64,000 nt of DNA from Rheinheimera sp. A13L. GTDB lineage: Bacteria; Pseudomonadota; Gammaproteobacteria; Enterobacterales; Alteromonadaceae. Within the stretch, counting starts at the first letter, position 1; the number at the start of each line of letters is the position of its first letter. Below the pieces are notes generated by a model. It worked only from the letters and a program-made list of their open reading frames with translations, was not told the DNA's origin and searched no databases. Shown here in pieces: positions 33,859-44,043 of this stretch. Position numbers and translations under genes: made by a program. Where the stretch lies: NCBI RefSeq assembly GCF_000217935.1, contig NZ_AFHI01000001.1, positions 248,001 to 312,000 of the forward strand. Reading direction: 5' to 3'.

Positions 33859-34746
33859 TTACAGACTTAGTTGCTCCAGCTTGTAACCAGCCTGCTGTAA
33901 TAACGCCAGTAAACTATGCTCCCCGGCTAAATGCCCACCACCAACCAACACCAACTCTTTATTGGCATTGCCAAACATCTTCTCAATTTGTGGCAACCAG
34001 TTCTGATTACGTTTGACATACAACGCCTGATACAACTCAGGGTCCATCTGCCGGGCAGGTTCAACAGCAAGCTTATCCAGCTCAACCATGTCACCCACGC
34101 GCCAGGCGTCGATCATGGCAGAAAAATACTGTTTAAAGTCGCTAACCTGTTCCAGGTTCATTTTCATAAAGGCGTCTTCGTAACCTTCCCCCATATTAGC
34201 CAACAAATTAATCTGGCTTTCGACTGTTTCCAGATAGAGCTGCGCTTTACCATCACTCTGCGCCAGCTTATCAAAGTGGCTATCGACCCCTTCTCCATCC
34301 ATCTGTGCTTTCATAATTTCCAGCGCCAGCATCTGAATCATAATAAAGCCGGGTTTATAGGCATCCAACTGGTGCAGTTGCACACCATAAGGTGCAAAGT
34401 AGTCGCTCACCTGCTTGTACACTTCAGGTGACAACACCTTAGACAAGCTGCGGTTGTCGTTGTACGACATAGCTTTTAACATTGCTGCTTGCAATTCAGT
34501 ATCCGTAGCTGCAGGTACTTTTGCTTCCAGCACCAGAGTGTCCGTATCGGCATAAGCCTTACCGAATTCGTCAGGCAAAGGGAAAGCCGACTCAGGTAAC
34601 AGGTGCACAGTGCCACCTATATACACATAATCGTCACCTTTACTCACTTTCCAGACTGAGGTTTCAGCCACAGCAGAGGCAGAAGCCAAGGCTGTGGTCA
34701 GTAACAAAGCAGCAAAACTTGCTTTAAATAGCATGGTTAATTTCAT
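33859..34746 (-). CDS. TraB/GumN family protein
   Basis: The 295-residue protein has a signal peptide (SASAVAE) and the TraB/GumN signatures: the N-terminal GGTVHLLPES, a central E-rich helix, and the C-terminal VLVGGGHLAGEHSLLALL. TraB-domain proteins share the fold of Tiki metalloproteases, in which these GxxH motifs contribute ligands, so a periplasmic metallopeptidase role is possible. AGGA lies eight bases before the ATG. It is followed in the same direction by nothing close, and the small exported-protein gene lies 66 nt upstream. Confidence 0.82.
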   Translation of the reverse strand: MKLTMLFKASFAALLLTTALASASAVAETSVWKVSKGDDYVYIGGTVHLLPESAFPLPDEFGKAYADTDTLVLEAKVPAATDTELQAAMLKAMSYNDNRSLSKVLSPEVYKQVSDYFAPYGVQLHQLDAYKPGFIMIQMLALEIMKAQMDGEGVDSHFDKLAQSDGKAQLYLETVESQINLLANMGEGYEDAFMKMNLEQVSDFKQYFSAMIDAWRVGDMVELDKLAVEPARQMDPELYQALYVKRNQNWLPQIEKMFGNANKELVLVGGGHLAGEHSLLALLQQAGYKLEQLSL

Positions 34747-34812
34747 TGTGATGGTCCTGATGTTGTAGTTGTGCTTATAGCTTTTACAGGCTGATACTCT
34801 AGCCTTTCGTCA

Positions 34813-35067
34813 TTAGCGCAGCGAATCTTTGATCAGCTCAACTGAATGACTCAGGGCCATATTCACTTCATGTTTAATGTTAAGGCTTAATTGCTGTCTC
34901 AGCTCTTGCATCAGCACATCGGTCATTGGTTTGGCAGGTACAGCAACTTCAGTTTTTGGCTGAACCACTTCCGGCTTTGGTTTAGCTTCTTCTGACAGTG
35001 CCGCGGTGCTGGCGAATAAAGTGGCAACAATAAAGATACGAACGCTTGCTTGTTTCAGTGTTTTCAT
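34813..35067 (-). CDS. Small exported protein, Pro/Lys-rich (84 aa)
   Basis: The 84-residue protein has a signal peptide (IFIVATLFASTAALS), a linker rich in Pro, Lys and Val (EEAKPKPEVVQPKTEVAVP), and an amphipathic C-terminal helix (MQELRQQLSLNIKHEVNMAL). No family is recognised. It is 66 nt upstream of the TraB/GumN-like gene in the same direction, so the two may be cotranscribed. Confidence 0.6.
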   Translation of the reverse strand: MKTLKQASVRIFIVATLFASTAALSEEAKPKPEVVQPKTEVAVPAKPMTDVLMQELRQQLSLNIKHEVNMALSHSVELIKDSLR

Positions 35068-35390
35068 TTTGACATTCCTTCTATTGGTTCAGTAAGTCTT
35101 GTTCAGTAAATTGCATTGAGTGTGTTGGCAACTACGGGCTCACTGCTTGTCCGTCTGGTTGTTGAGTTCAATCTAGCGAACGACTGACGAAAAGTCGCTT
35201 ATCAGAACCTAAGCAATTTATTGGTAAGGAATGAAGGTGTAACCTCATGTTTTTAAACAAATAAAACAAACATTACGGAAATCTTATCGTGGAATCATAA
35301 GGTTTTACAGGGGCTGATTTATTTAACTTGAATCAGAAGTCGCATCTGTTAAAGTTACAACTGGTTAAAAAATGGAAGACTAATTAACAG
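35068..35390. other. Divergent intergenic region before the first CadC-like regulator
   Basis: This 323-nt region separates the minus-strand small exported-protein gene from the plus-strand regulator gene and should hold both promoters. It is AT-rich near 35220-35390. I see no strong repeat, terminator or additional gene. Confidence 0.5.
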
Positions 35391-37544
35391 ATGGATAAGA
35401 TGCAGCTGGGACCATGGACTTTTACACCAGGCGACTACAGCATTCATGACAAAGTTCAACGGATAGAGCTCGAACCTCTGTTATGTAAGCTATTGCACTA
35501 TTTTACTGAACATCCCGGCAAAATCATCTCCCGCCAACAGCTTATCGACTCTATATGGCAACAAAGTTATGTGGATGACAACGCGATAAATCGTGCTATG
35601 TCAGAACTTCGTAAAGCCTTGCAGCACCCCGATGTGCCTCAATCACTGATCAAGACCCATCATCGAAAAGGCTATAGCTTACAGCTGCCAGATCAGTCTG
35701 ACGCGGTGGTTGAGCAAGCTGCCAGCGCAGAAGGCTTCACCACAACTCAAGCCACTCAGCACAAACGCCACTTCCCGCTTTGGTCTGTTGCACTGACAAC
35801 CCTGCTGCTTGCAGCAGTAGCAGCTGTTTATTATTTTTCGACCCAAGAGCCAGCTTCCCCCCGTGAAACAGCAAAGCTGGATGACAAACCTCAGGTTTTG
35901 GAAATGGATATTGTGACCAGACAAAAAGTAACCTGGTTTAAAGGCATTGAATCACGACCTTTATTGTCTGCGGATAAACAACTACTGGCTTATAGTCATT
36001 CACAACCAGATGGTACTTTGCGTGCCGTAGTGCGTAAGTTAGGCATAGGAACAGGCAGCGCTTTGCAGGAGGTCGTGATTGAGGGCAATAATAAGTTGTA
36101 TAGCATTCAAAACTGGCAACCATTGAGCCGCAATTTATTAGTTCAGGTGATAGGTAAAGATGGCCAAGACTGTGAATATCAGAATTATGATTTCAGTCAG
36201 TATCCGCAGTACCAGGTCTCCACATTAACCTCTTGTACTGGCCTTAACTTTGGCACAGCACAACAAAGTGCAGATGGACAGTGGTTGTACTACAGCAAAG
36301 GCAGTGGCGGTTTATATTCCAGCAATGCGCTGCTGGCAGAAAATCTGACCAGCGGTGCGGTGCAAACTTTATTAGCAGCCCCTTCAGCTGGTCTAGGCGT
36401 GACTATGCTGGCGTTGTCTGCGGATGGCAGTAAACTGGCATATATTCTGATGCCGGAATCGAATAAACCTGATGTTTATATTTATGACCCAAGCAGCAGG
36501 GAACATACCAGACTAGCCAGCCTGCCCTTTCCACTGATTCTGCTGGGATTAGATTGGAGCACCGATCAGTCCAGCCTGATTTTACCCGGCGGTGATGGCA
36601 TATTGCAGCTAAAGGTGGCAGATAAAACGAAGAGCCTGTTAAAGTTTCCTGAAGGCGTTATCGTAGGTGAGTTAACCATGCTTGCAGAAGATCAGGCCTA
36701 TATTTCTAACTTCACAGCAGGCAGCGCCACACAGAATGCGATGCAATTGATTAAAATTGAGCAGCCTTTTAATGCAACGGAGCGGAAAATCACTTTGCTC
36801 AATGATGCCGCAGGGAGCGCGGCAGATTTGGCGATATCGCCTGCAGATAGCAGCAGCTATGCTTTTTCAGCCAATTGGACTGGCAGTTGGCAGCTATGGC
36901 TGCACGACAAGGGGCAGAATGTTCAACTAACAGAGTTTGCGCCAGACGATCAGCGTCTTAGTGGTATCAGTTGGTCAGGTGATGGTCGCTATATAGTCTT
37001 TAATAAACAGGGCAACTTGCACTTGTACGATACCCAGCGCCAGCAATTGATCAACAAACTGGAAAGTAATGATGTTGGTCAGGCGGTTTGGCTACCGGAT
37101 AACAGCGGTCTGGTGCTGACCAGACTGCAAGGCAACAGCCAGAATCTGTGGCAACTGGATTTAGTCAGCAACGAGTTAACTCAATTGACCTTTTCTGCCG
37201 GGACTTTTGCCCAGTTTGATGCACAAGGCCAATTACATTATCACCGAGACGGCAAGCTGGTACTTTATGTTGATGGTGGTAAAAATGACACAGAACTAAA
37301 AACCAATACCGATACAAATCTGGTGGCTCTCTGGTTATTGCAGGGAGAACAGCAATACCGTTTCGGTATGTTGGGGCATCTGGAGCGACACGATGTTGCC
37401 ACAGGTGAAACACAAAGCAGCCAGTTGCCTTATCAGTTATTGGCAATACACCCGGATCCACATAATCCAGACCAGCTTTATGCGACAGTCTTTGTCACAC
37501 CGGAGCTGGCGCTGGAGTTTATCCAATGGAAAGCTAAGCCCTGA
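35391..37544 (+). CDS. CadC-like membrane regulator: winged helix, TM, beta-propeller (first copy)
   Basis: The 717-residue protein has an OmpR/PhoB-type winged helix at residues 8-100 (LEPLLCKLLHYFTEHPGKII...HHRKGYSLQL), one transmembrane helix at about 129-149, and a periplasmic region of about 560 residues with repeated SADGxxLxY- and LSWSxDGRYIVF-type blades, as in TolB/WD40-like propellers. This is the ToxR/CadC one-component layout: an outside signal controls DNA binding at the membrane. It converges with the efflux permease gene (32 nt apart). A similar regulator lies at 46017-48158, and the two probably govern the peptide cluster between them. Confidence 0.82.
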   Translation: MDKMQLGPWTFTPGDYSIHDKVQRIELEPLLCKLLHYFTEHPGKIISRQQLIDSIWQQSYVDDNAINRAMSELRKALQHPDVPQSLIKTHHRKGYSLQLPDQSDAVVEQAASAEGFTTTQATQHKRHFPLWSVALTTLLLAAVAAVYYFSTQEPASPRETAKLDDKPQVLEMDIVTRQKVTWFKGIESRPLLSADKQLLAYSHSQPDGTLRAVVRKLGIGTGSALQEVVIEGNNKLYSIQNWQPLSRNLLVQVIGKDGQDCEYQNYDFSQYPQYQVSTLTSCTGLNFGTAQQSADGQWLYYSKGSGGLYSSNALLAENLTSGAVQTLLAAPSAGLGVTMLALSADGSKLAYILMPESNKPDVYIYDPSSREHTRLASLPFPLILLGLDWSTDQSSLILPGGDGILQLKVADKTKSLLKFPEGVIVGELTMLAEDQAYISNFTAGSATQNAMQLIKIEQPFNATERKITLLNDAAGSAADLAISPADSSSYAFSANWTGSWQLWLHDKGQNVQLTEFAPDDQRLSGISWSGDGRYIVFNKQGNLHLYDTQRQQLINKLESNDVGQAVWLPDNSGLVLTRLQGNSQNLWQLDLVSNELTQLTFSAGTFAQFDAQGQLHYHRDGKLVLYVDGGKNDTELKTNTDTNLVALWLLQGEQQYRFGMLGHLERHDVATGETQSSQLPYQLLAIHPDPHNPDQLYATVFVTPELALEFIQWKAKP

Positions 37545-37576
37545 TAGCTATCCTTCTTTAAGGGCTAGATCCAGCA

Positions 37577-39985
37577 TTACTCATTACGCAAAGCTTTGAT
37601 CGGATCGCCCAACAACACCCGTCGTAATGGCACAAAACTACACACCAGTGTGGCACAAGCCACCAATAACAAAACAGCAAAAACCAGCCGCCAGTCTGCC
37701 TGATACATCAGCTCAGGCTGAATCCGGCTTATCCCTGTAACAAAATAAAAGCAAGAAAACCCCAACAGCAGCGCGGCAGCCAGCGGTTGCACAAGCTTTA
37801 GCAAGTTATCACGAAGCAACTGATGGATACTGGCCCCCATAGCCATCTCTACACCCAACTGATAGCGACGAGCCTGCACCAGATAACTGACAATACCTGC
37901 CACTCCAGCCAGTACAGTGAGTAAACTCATTAGCGCCAGTATGGCTGACAATGCTGCGGCCAATCGGTGCGCCAGCGAAAAACGGGCGAATGCAGCCTGT
38001 AGCGTGGTCAACTCTAGCAGATCCAAACGTGGGTCTTGCTGCCTTAGCAACTCCAACAGGGCAATATCGGTAAGGGTAGACCCCGAATTGACTTTGAGTA
38101 AATAACTGTATTCACGACGACCACTGTTTTCCGCAGGGTAAAACACTTCATCCACCTCGAAAGCAGGAGCGCCTGGAAAGTAGGTATTGGCCACAACCCC
38201 TATAATCTGTCGTTGTAAGCTGCTGTCATTTAACGCAATGCTTTGACCCAAGGCTGGCTTGCCATTTAGCCTGGTTATGCGATCGGCCAGACGCTGATTT
38301 ACGATTACAGGATAATGTTCCAGCCCGACCTGTTCAGCATTAAAGTCCTGTCCCGAAAGTTCTAATCCATAAAGTTGAAAGTATCCCGGCAAAACGCCAA
38401 TCTGCCGCGCAGCGGAGATAACTTCCCCCAACGCATTACTGACTTTATCCTGATTACGGGCCTTGGGCGCTCTTGGCTCAGAAACAGGTGTCACCTGCTG
38501 CACTTGCGGCAATGCGGCCAAATTTTGTATTACAGCCCGGTGCTGATTTTTTTGCTGCTCGCGGCTGTCTAATTCGGCGTAACTCACAGTAACAGACCAA
38601 AGATCTGTGGTATTGACTCCGGTTGGACGACTGGCTTCAGACCAGGCAGCGGCAAACACATGCACTGTTGCCAATAAGACCAACAAAGATAACAACAGCT
38701 GCACACCAATTAGACAATGCGCTACCCCCTGACTAAGCTGTTTGCCCGCACCTTTACCACTACTTTGCAAACTTGCCATCAACTGTTTTTCCTGCACACT
38801 GCTGAGTTCAATCCAGCTAAACAGCAATGCAATCACCAGCAGCACTATGCTGGTAATTAATAACATAACACTATCGATCCGCAACACACTGAGCCTTGGT
38901 AATTGCTCTGCTGCAACCTGGGCAATGACCCCAAAGCTCATCGAGGTCAACAACAATGCCAGCGCACCAGCCCCCACCAACAGAGCAGCATTGTGCCGAA
39001 ACACCTGATAGAACATCTGTTTTTTGTTAGCACCAAATGCATAACAAACCGCCAGTGGCTGCAGGCGTTTGACTGCTCTGGCCAGTTGCATGCTACATAA
39101 ATTTACCAAAGCGATCAGGGTGAGCAGCGATACGCCGACCAACAGCATCAATACCAGACGACCTGAATCGCCCTGTATTTGCTGACGTAACGGCACTGCC
39201 TTGCCAGAATAATCAAACATATGCTGCAAATCTGGATAACGCTCGGCTGATGCTTGCTTCATCAACTCAAATACCTCAGCACTGGCTTGCTGCTGGCTCA
39301 CCCCCACCTTTAGGCGGCCCAAAGCAGAAAAATTCTCATTGTAGCCATCAATACCACGAATATTAACTGTCTCATCCATATCTAATGGCAGCCAGATGGC
39401 TTGATGTACGTCATGAAAACCAGGTAGCTCCAGCTGCTGTTTTAGCACCCCAATTACAGTAAATTGGCGCTGATTCAGTTGAATACTCTGACCAACAATA
39501 TCGCTGCGCCCCTGATAATGCTTTTGCCAAACAGCTTGGCTTAACACCACCGAAGGTTGTTTATTGCCCACTCGTTCCTGATCATTAAACAGCCGACCTA
39601 ACAATGGCTCGACCCCCATCACTGCAAAAATATTATGGGAGCCAAAAAGCACCTGCACTTCAGGCCGCAGCGGTAAATCCACTAACTGGTACTCAGTTTG
39701 CAGACCAAAATAAACAGCCATCTGGTCCAACAACTGACTTTTTTCTTGTAAATCAAACAGCCCCTGAATGTGAGTTTGTTGATGCACAGCACCCTGATAA
39801 TTCAGTTCGCCACCGATGTAATAAAGTTCCGCATCGTCTTTATAGGGTAAAGAGGCAAAGAAAGTGATGTTGACCAAACTCAAGACGCTAAATAGCAAGG
39901 TCAGAGTGAACACCAAACTCAGCACCACAGTGATGTAGTAGTGCCGGGCCTGGAAAAATGTACGCCAGATCGTTGGCCAATTCAT
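37577..39985 (-). CDS. ABC transporter permease, MacB/FtsX type
   Basis: The 802-residue permease has two FtsX-like halves. Each has a TM helix, a periplasmic MacB-type domain (SVVLSQAVWQKHYQGRSDIVG; YPVIVNQRLADRITRLNGKP) and three further TM helices. This duplicated layout is found in permeases of macrolide- and peptide-efflux systems and in bacteriocin self-immunity transporters. Its start overlaps the ATPase gene by 4 nt. With the adaptor it should form a tripartite pump with an outer-membrane channel that is not encoded here. A role in producer immunity or second-stage export is inferred from position. Confidence 0.85.
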   Translation of the reverse strand: MNWPTIWRTFFQARHYYITVVLSLVFTLTLLFSVLSLVNITFFASLPYKDDAELYYIGGELNYQGAVHQQTHIQGLFDLQEKSQLLDQMAVYFGLQTEYQLVDLPLRPEVQVLFGSHNIFAVMGVEPLLGRLFNDQERVGNKQPSVVLSQAVWQKHYQGRSDIVGQSIQLNQRQFTVIGVLKQQLELPGFHDVHQAIWLPLDMDETVNIRGIDGYNENFSALGRLKVGVSQQQASAEVFELMKQASAERYPDLQHMFDYSGKAVPLRQQIQGDSGRLVLMLLVGVSLLTLIALVNLCSMQLARAVKRLQPLAVCYAFGANKKQMFYQVFRHNAALLVGAGALALLLTSMSFGVIAQVAAEQLPRLSVLRIDSVMLLITSIVLLVIALLFSWIELSSVQEKQLMASLQSSGKGAGKQLSQGVAHCLIGVQLLLSLLVLLATVHVFAAAWSEASRPTGVNTTDLWSVTVSYAELDSREQQKNQHRAVIQNLAALPQVQQVTPVSEPRAPKARNQDKVSNALGEVISAARQIGVLPGYFQLYGLELSGQDFNAEQVGLEHYPVIVNQRLADRITRLNGKPALGQSIALNDSSLQRQIIGVVANTYFPGAPAFEVDEVFYPAENSGRREYSYLLKVNSGSTLTDIALLELLRQQDPRLDLLELTTLQAAFARFSLAHRLAAALSAILALMSLLTVLAGVAGIVSYLVQARRYQLGVEMAMGASIHQLLRDNLLKLVQPLAAALLLGFSCFYFVTGISRIQPELMYQADWRLVFAVLLLVACATLVCSFVPLRRVLLGDPIKALRNE

Positions 39986-40683
39986 GCAACCTGCTCCAGT
40001 TGGCTGGAAGAAACGACCTGGCCATCCAGTAAGTGAATTTGTCGGTGTGCCATAGTGGCATAACGCGGGTCATGGGTAACCAGACAAATGGTGGTGCCCT
40101 GAGCATGCAATTCGGCCAACAGAGCCATAACTGCATCGCCATTTTTGGAATCCAGGTTACCGGTGGGCTCATCGACCAACATTATGCCCGAATCAGCGGC
40201 AAGCGCCCGGGCTATAGAAACCCGCTGCTGCTGACCACCAGATAATTGATTAGGGAAAAGCTCGGCTTTATCAGCTAAACCAACTTTTTCCAGACACTGC
40301 AGTGCCCTTGCCTGACGTTGCTTCAGACTGTCACCACGATATTTGAGCGGTAAGGCCACGTTATCCAGCACAGTGTATTCATCAATCAGGTTAAAAGCCT
40401 GAAACACAAACCCAATCCGACGGCTGCGCATCTGTGCTCTCTGCCCGGCATTCATATCAGAGACCAATAAGCCGTCGATGTAATATTCGCCACTATCCGC
40501 GGTATCAAGCAGACCTAAAATATTCAATAAGGTAGATTTGCCGCAACCTGACGGACCACAAATAGCGACATATTCGCCTTCATGCACACTAAAACTAACA
40601 CCATTTAACACTGTTTGTTGTTGCTGGCCAGATTGAAAGCTTTTTTTAAGATGTTTGACTTTAAGCACATCAGTTTTCATCAT
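39982..40683 (-). CDS. ABC transporter ATPase, MacB/LolD type
   Basis: The 233-residue nucleotide-binding protein has Walker A GPSGCGKST, the Q-loop VFQAFNL, the signature LSGGQQQR, Walker B IMLVDEPTGNLDS and the H-loop VTHD. It belongs to the MacB/LolD/FtsE group of mechanotransmission ABC ATPases. It is encoded between the adaptor and the FtsX-like permease, overlapping the latter by 4 nt. Confidence 0.9.
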   Translation of the reverse strand: MMKTDVLKVKHLKKSFQSGQQQQTVLNGVSFSVHEGEYVAICGPSGCGKSTLLNILGLLDTADSGEYYIDGLLVSDMNAGQRAQMRSRRIGFVFQAFNLIDEYTVLDNVALPLKYRGDSLKQRQARALQCLEKVGLADKAELFPNQLSGGQQQRVSIARALAADSGIMLVDEPTGNLDSKNGDAVMALLAELHAQGTTICLVTHDPRYATMAHRQIHLLDGQVVSSSQLEQVA

Positions 40684-40691
40684 TTCAGTCC

Positions 40692-41921
40692 TTACTGGGT
40701 CAATTTAAGTTGTGAAACTGTACTATCAAGCTGTACATCGCTGACAATGATTCGATCACCCGGCACCAAACCCGATATCACTTCAATTTGCTGACCTGAG
40801 GCCTTACCAAACTGAACAGGAACCTTGGTTGCCACCTGATACGCATCCACCTTAAACAGCTCGATTTGAGCATCCTCAGCAACCCCGACTGGTCGGTCGA
40901 CAAAATTTACCTGACCACGGCTTTGGCCTCGGATCCGGGCATCGACCATCTGCATAGGCCGGATATCTGCACTTAAATCTTCAGGTAATAAAATATCGAC
41001 CTGCACTGCTCCATCAGCAACCACAGGATCAATCCGCAATACCTGGCCAGTCACAATCCCATGCCGGGTGTCCACCTCAGCACTGGCTCCAGGTTGCAAT
41101 AAACGCACCTGCATTTGTGGCACCTTCACCTCCGCGATCAACGGTGATAAGCTGCCGACCAACGCCAGTTCATCACCAATATTCACACTCTGTCCCAAAC
41201 TGACTGGTAAACGCTGTAACACCCCGGCAAGACCAGCCCGAACCACTAGTTGCTGCTGCTGATAGGCTGCATTGCTAAGCTCAGCTTCGGCTTGCTGGAT
41301 TTCCTCTTGTTGGATCTGCAGATGTTCCTGATGCACCTCGTGTAACGTATCAAACTTTTGTAGCTCTAGCTGATAACGCTCTTTTAACTGATCAGCCTTG
41401 ACACTGCTGCGTTTAGCGTCCATTGCCGAAATAATGCCAGCTGTAGCCAACGGGGTTTCAGCTTCGACTTGTAACCTGGCAAGTTCTGTCTCAGATTTAA
41501 GCTCGGACAAGCGCGAACGCTGCTCCAACAGTTCCCGCTGCTGCTCCAGTGATAATTTACGACCGTTGGTTTTTTTGTTATGCACATTGGTCATCGCCTG
41601 CTGCACAGCTATTTCCAGCGTCGGGTTTTTTAAAGTCAGAATAATGCTGTCCGGCTCAACCACTGCACCTGGACGTAACCTGATTTCATCCACAGTTGCC
41701 ATACTGCTTGCGGTGATCATGCGCTGATTCTGTGATTGCAAACTGCCATAGCCAGTGACTCTTTGCGTAAAATCACCGCTTTGCACTTTAGCAATACTGA
41801 CAGATGACAAACTCATGTATTGCATGCCTCCAGCAAAACCAATACTCCAACCGCTGATTAAAAGCAGTATCGATGTCAGACCTATGGCACCATAAACCAG
41901 AGTGCTAAAATTTTTCTTCAT
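40692..41921 (-). CDS. MacA-like periplasmic adaptor (HlyD family)
   Basis: The 409-residue membrane-fusion protein has an N-terminal TM helix at about residues 8-28, a coiled-coil hairpin (residues 120-210, Gln/Glu/Leu-rich) between the two lipoyl halves, and a beta-barrel domain (PLIAEVKVPQMQVRLLQPGAS). The family links an inner-membrane ABC pump to an outer-membrane channel. It lies 14 nt after the C39 exporter gene and 8 nt before the ABC ATPase gene, so exporter and efflux genes form one operon. Confidence 0.87.
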   Translation of the reverse strand: MKKNFSTLVYGAIGLTSILLLISGWSIGFAGGMQYMSLSSVSIAKVQSGDFTQRVTGYGSLQSQNQRMITASSMATVDEIRLRPGAVVEPDSIILTLKNPTLEIAVQQAMTNVHNKKTNGRKLSLEQQRELLEQRSRLSELKSETELARLQVEAETPLATAGIISAMDAKRSSVKADQLKERYQLELQKFDTLHEVHQEHLQIQQEEIQQAEAELSNAAYQQQQLVVRAGLAGVLQRLPVSLGQSVNIGDELALVGSLSPLIAEVKVPQMQVRLLQPGASAEVDTRHGIVTGQVLRIDPVVADGAVQVDILLPEDLSADIRPMQMVDARIRGQSRGQVNFVDRPVGVAEDAQIELFKVDAYQVATKVPVQFGKASGQQIEVISGLVPGDRIIVSDVQLDSTVSQLKLTQ

Positions 41922-41935
41922 AATGCATCCTATCT

Positions 41936-44041
41936 TTATGCTCTTGCTTTACAGGCAATCAACTCGGTTAAATCAATAACCCGATCCGCTGCCGCAATAG
42001 TCTCTTTGCGATGAGCTACACTGATCCTCGTCATATTTTTCTGTTTGAGGTATTCATTAACGCGATGTTCACTGACGCTATCAAGGTGGCTTGTAGCTTC
42101 ATCCAGGAATAAAATTCTGGGTTGGAAATAAAATGCCCGGGCTAACAGGATACGTTGCTTCTGTCCACCGGAGAGTGCACTCCCCAAATCGCCGACCTGA
42201 GTATGCAGGCCCATAGGCATGGCCTGAATTTCATCCCAGATAGCGGCACCTTGCAGAGCTTCTTTCACCAATTCAAGATTGGGCGATGGCTCAAAAAAAG
42301 TGATGTTTTCCAGCAAAGAACCGTTGAGTAACTGATCATTTTGCATCACCGTTGCGCAGTATTGGCGAAATTGGCGAAACCCTAATGATTTAAGAGGCAT
42401 GCCATCGAGCAATAAGTCGCCTTGCTGTGGCTGTATTAAGCCAGTCATGATTTTTAACAGCGTGGATTTACCCAAACCTGATCGCCCGATTATCGCAACG
42501 GACTCGCCAGCCTCCACCCTGAAATTCAGTTCCTGATAAAGCCAGGGGGTACTGTCACTATAGCGAAAATGCAGATTTCGTACTTCCAGAGCCCCAATCA
42601 CTTGCTCTGGTTTAAGTGCAACCCTGACTTGATCCTGCTCAGGCTTCTGCATAACGATATCGGACATACGACGCAGATAAGTGCCCGCAATCCGAAAACG
42701 GAAGATGTTATCAACTAAAGACTGGGCACTATCGGCAAATTGCTGGCGGTAGGCCAAATATGCCAGAAACATACCCAGGCTAAGCCCTCCTTCAATAATA
42801 AAAGAGGCACTAATCATCACAATAATCAAATATTCAATTCGGCCAAGCGCGTTCTGGGTAACATCACTGGCAATGGTTACTTTTTCTCTTTGGATACTGG
42901 CGTTTAGGGTATCGGCATAAAGGTTCATCCAACTTGACAGACGGTTATTCTCTTTCGCAAAGCTTTTTATCGGCATAATAGCCCGAATTGTTTCAATAAA
43001 ATGGCTGTTTTCCTTGGCGTGTTTACTAAGCTGCTGCTCCAGGTGTTCATTTTCTTTGTTGGTCAGGAAAAATCGGATCAAATACAGTGCAACCAGAAAG
43101 CCAACCGAAACCAGTGCGAGAGTCTTGTTGTAGTAAAACATGATAGTCAGGGTTGTAATGCTCAACAGTCCATCGACTATAGCCGTAATAAAGCCTCTGC
43201 TAATCATGCGCTGAACTTCATTAAATGCTTCGAATCTGGACTTGATATCCCCTACATGGCGACTTTCAAAAAAGCTGAGGGGCAAATGCAAAAGATGGCG
43301 CTGAATATTAGCTTTGACCTGAAAACTCAGGTTCTTATCCAAATACATTATGGCGGCCGAACGAATAACCTGAGCCAATACAGACAACATCAACACCAAT
43401 GCAAAACCGATAAAAACAGACCAGAGCATACTGGCTTGGCCTGAGTTTATCCCTTTATCTATAACAACCCGAATGTAATAGGGAGATATCAGTAACAACC
43501 CTTGCAACAACAACGCTATGACCAGAATTTTTCCGAGCGATGCCCACAAGCCATCCACCTTACCTATAAAGTGACGCAGCGGTATGCGGATCCGTTCATC
43601 TTTGCGTGCAAAATCACTTGATGGGACCAGTTCAATGACTATACCAGTGAAGGATTCTGAGACCTGATTCCAATCCAGATTTAAGCGTCCTTTAGCCGGG
43701 TCATGAATAGTGATCCCTTTGCTGCTCACTCTCGCAAGCGTGACAAAGTGATTAAAGTTCCAGTGCAGAATTGCCGGCTTTTTAACTTTTGCCAGTTGCC
43801 CTAGGTCAAGTTTCAGTACTCGTGCAGACAAGCCTAATTCGTCGGCAATATTGACGATTTGTTTTACCGTAACCCCATGTAAACCAGCAGGGTATTTCTG
43901 CCGCATAGCGAGCATATTGGTTTTAAATCCATGGTAGCAAGCCACCATGGCAATACAGGTAATCCCACACTCGGCCACTTCACTTTGCAAATAAACTGGC
44001 AGTTGCTGGCTTCTGAATTGAATATAATCAGAAATAAGCAT
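41936..44041 (-). CDS. Peptidase-containing ABC exporter with C39 domain
   Basis: This 701-residue exporter matures and exports double-glycine peptides. The N-terminal C39 peptidase has its catalytic triad: Cys25 (EVAECGITC), His99 (NFNHFV) and Asp114 (IHDPA). A six-helix ABC membrane domain follows, then the nucleotide-binding domain with Walker A GRSGLGKST, signature LSGGQKQR and Walker B ILFLDEATS. Such proteins cleave leaders after GG. Two peptides with GG leaders are encoded in this island, at 44869-45030 and 51145-51315. It lies 2 nt after the short HlyD-like gene. Confidence 0.93.
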   Translation of the reverse strand: MLISDYIQFRSQQLPVYLQSEVAECGITCIAMVACYHGFKTNMLAMRQKYPAGLHGVTVKQIVNIADELGLSARVLKLDLGQLAKVKKPAILHWNFNHFVTLARVSSKGITIHDPAKGRLNLDWNQVSESFTGIVIELVPSSDFARKDERIRIPLRHFIGKVDGLWASLGKILVIALLLQGLLLISPYYIRVVIDKGINSGQASMLWSVFIGFALVLMLSVLAQVIRSAAIMYLDKNLSFQVKANIQRHLLHLPLSFFESRHVGDIKSRFEAFNEVQRMISRGFITAIVDGLLSITTLTIMFYYNKTLALVSVGFLVALYLIRFFLTNKENEHLEQQLSKHAKENSHFIETIRAIMPIKSFAKENNRLSSWMNLYADTLNASIQREKVTIASDVTQNALGRIEYLIIVMISASFIIEGGLSLGMFLAYLAYRQQFADSAQSLVDNIFRFRIAGTYLRRMSDIVMQKPEQDQVRVALKPEQVIGALEVRNLHFRYSDSTPWLYQELNFRVEAGESVAIIGRSGLGKSTLLKIMTGLIQPQQGDLLLDGMPLKSLGFRQFRQYCATVMQNDQLLNGSLLENITFFEPSPNLELVKEALQGAAIWDEIQAMPMGLHTQVGDLGSALSGGQKQRILLARAFYFQPRILFLDEATSHLDSVSEHRVNEYLKQKNMTRISVAHRKETIAAADRVIDLTELIACKARA

Positions 44042-44043
44042 AA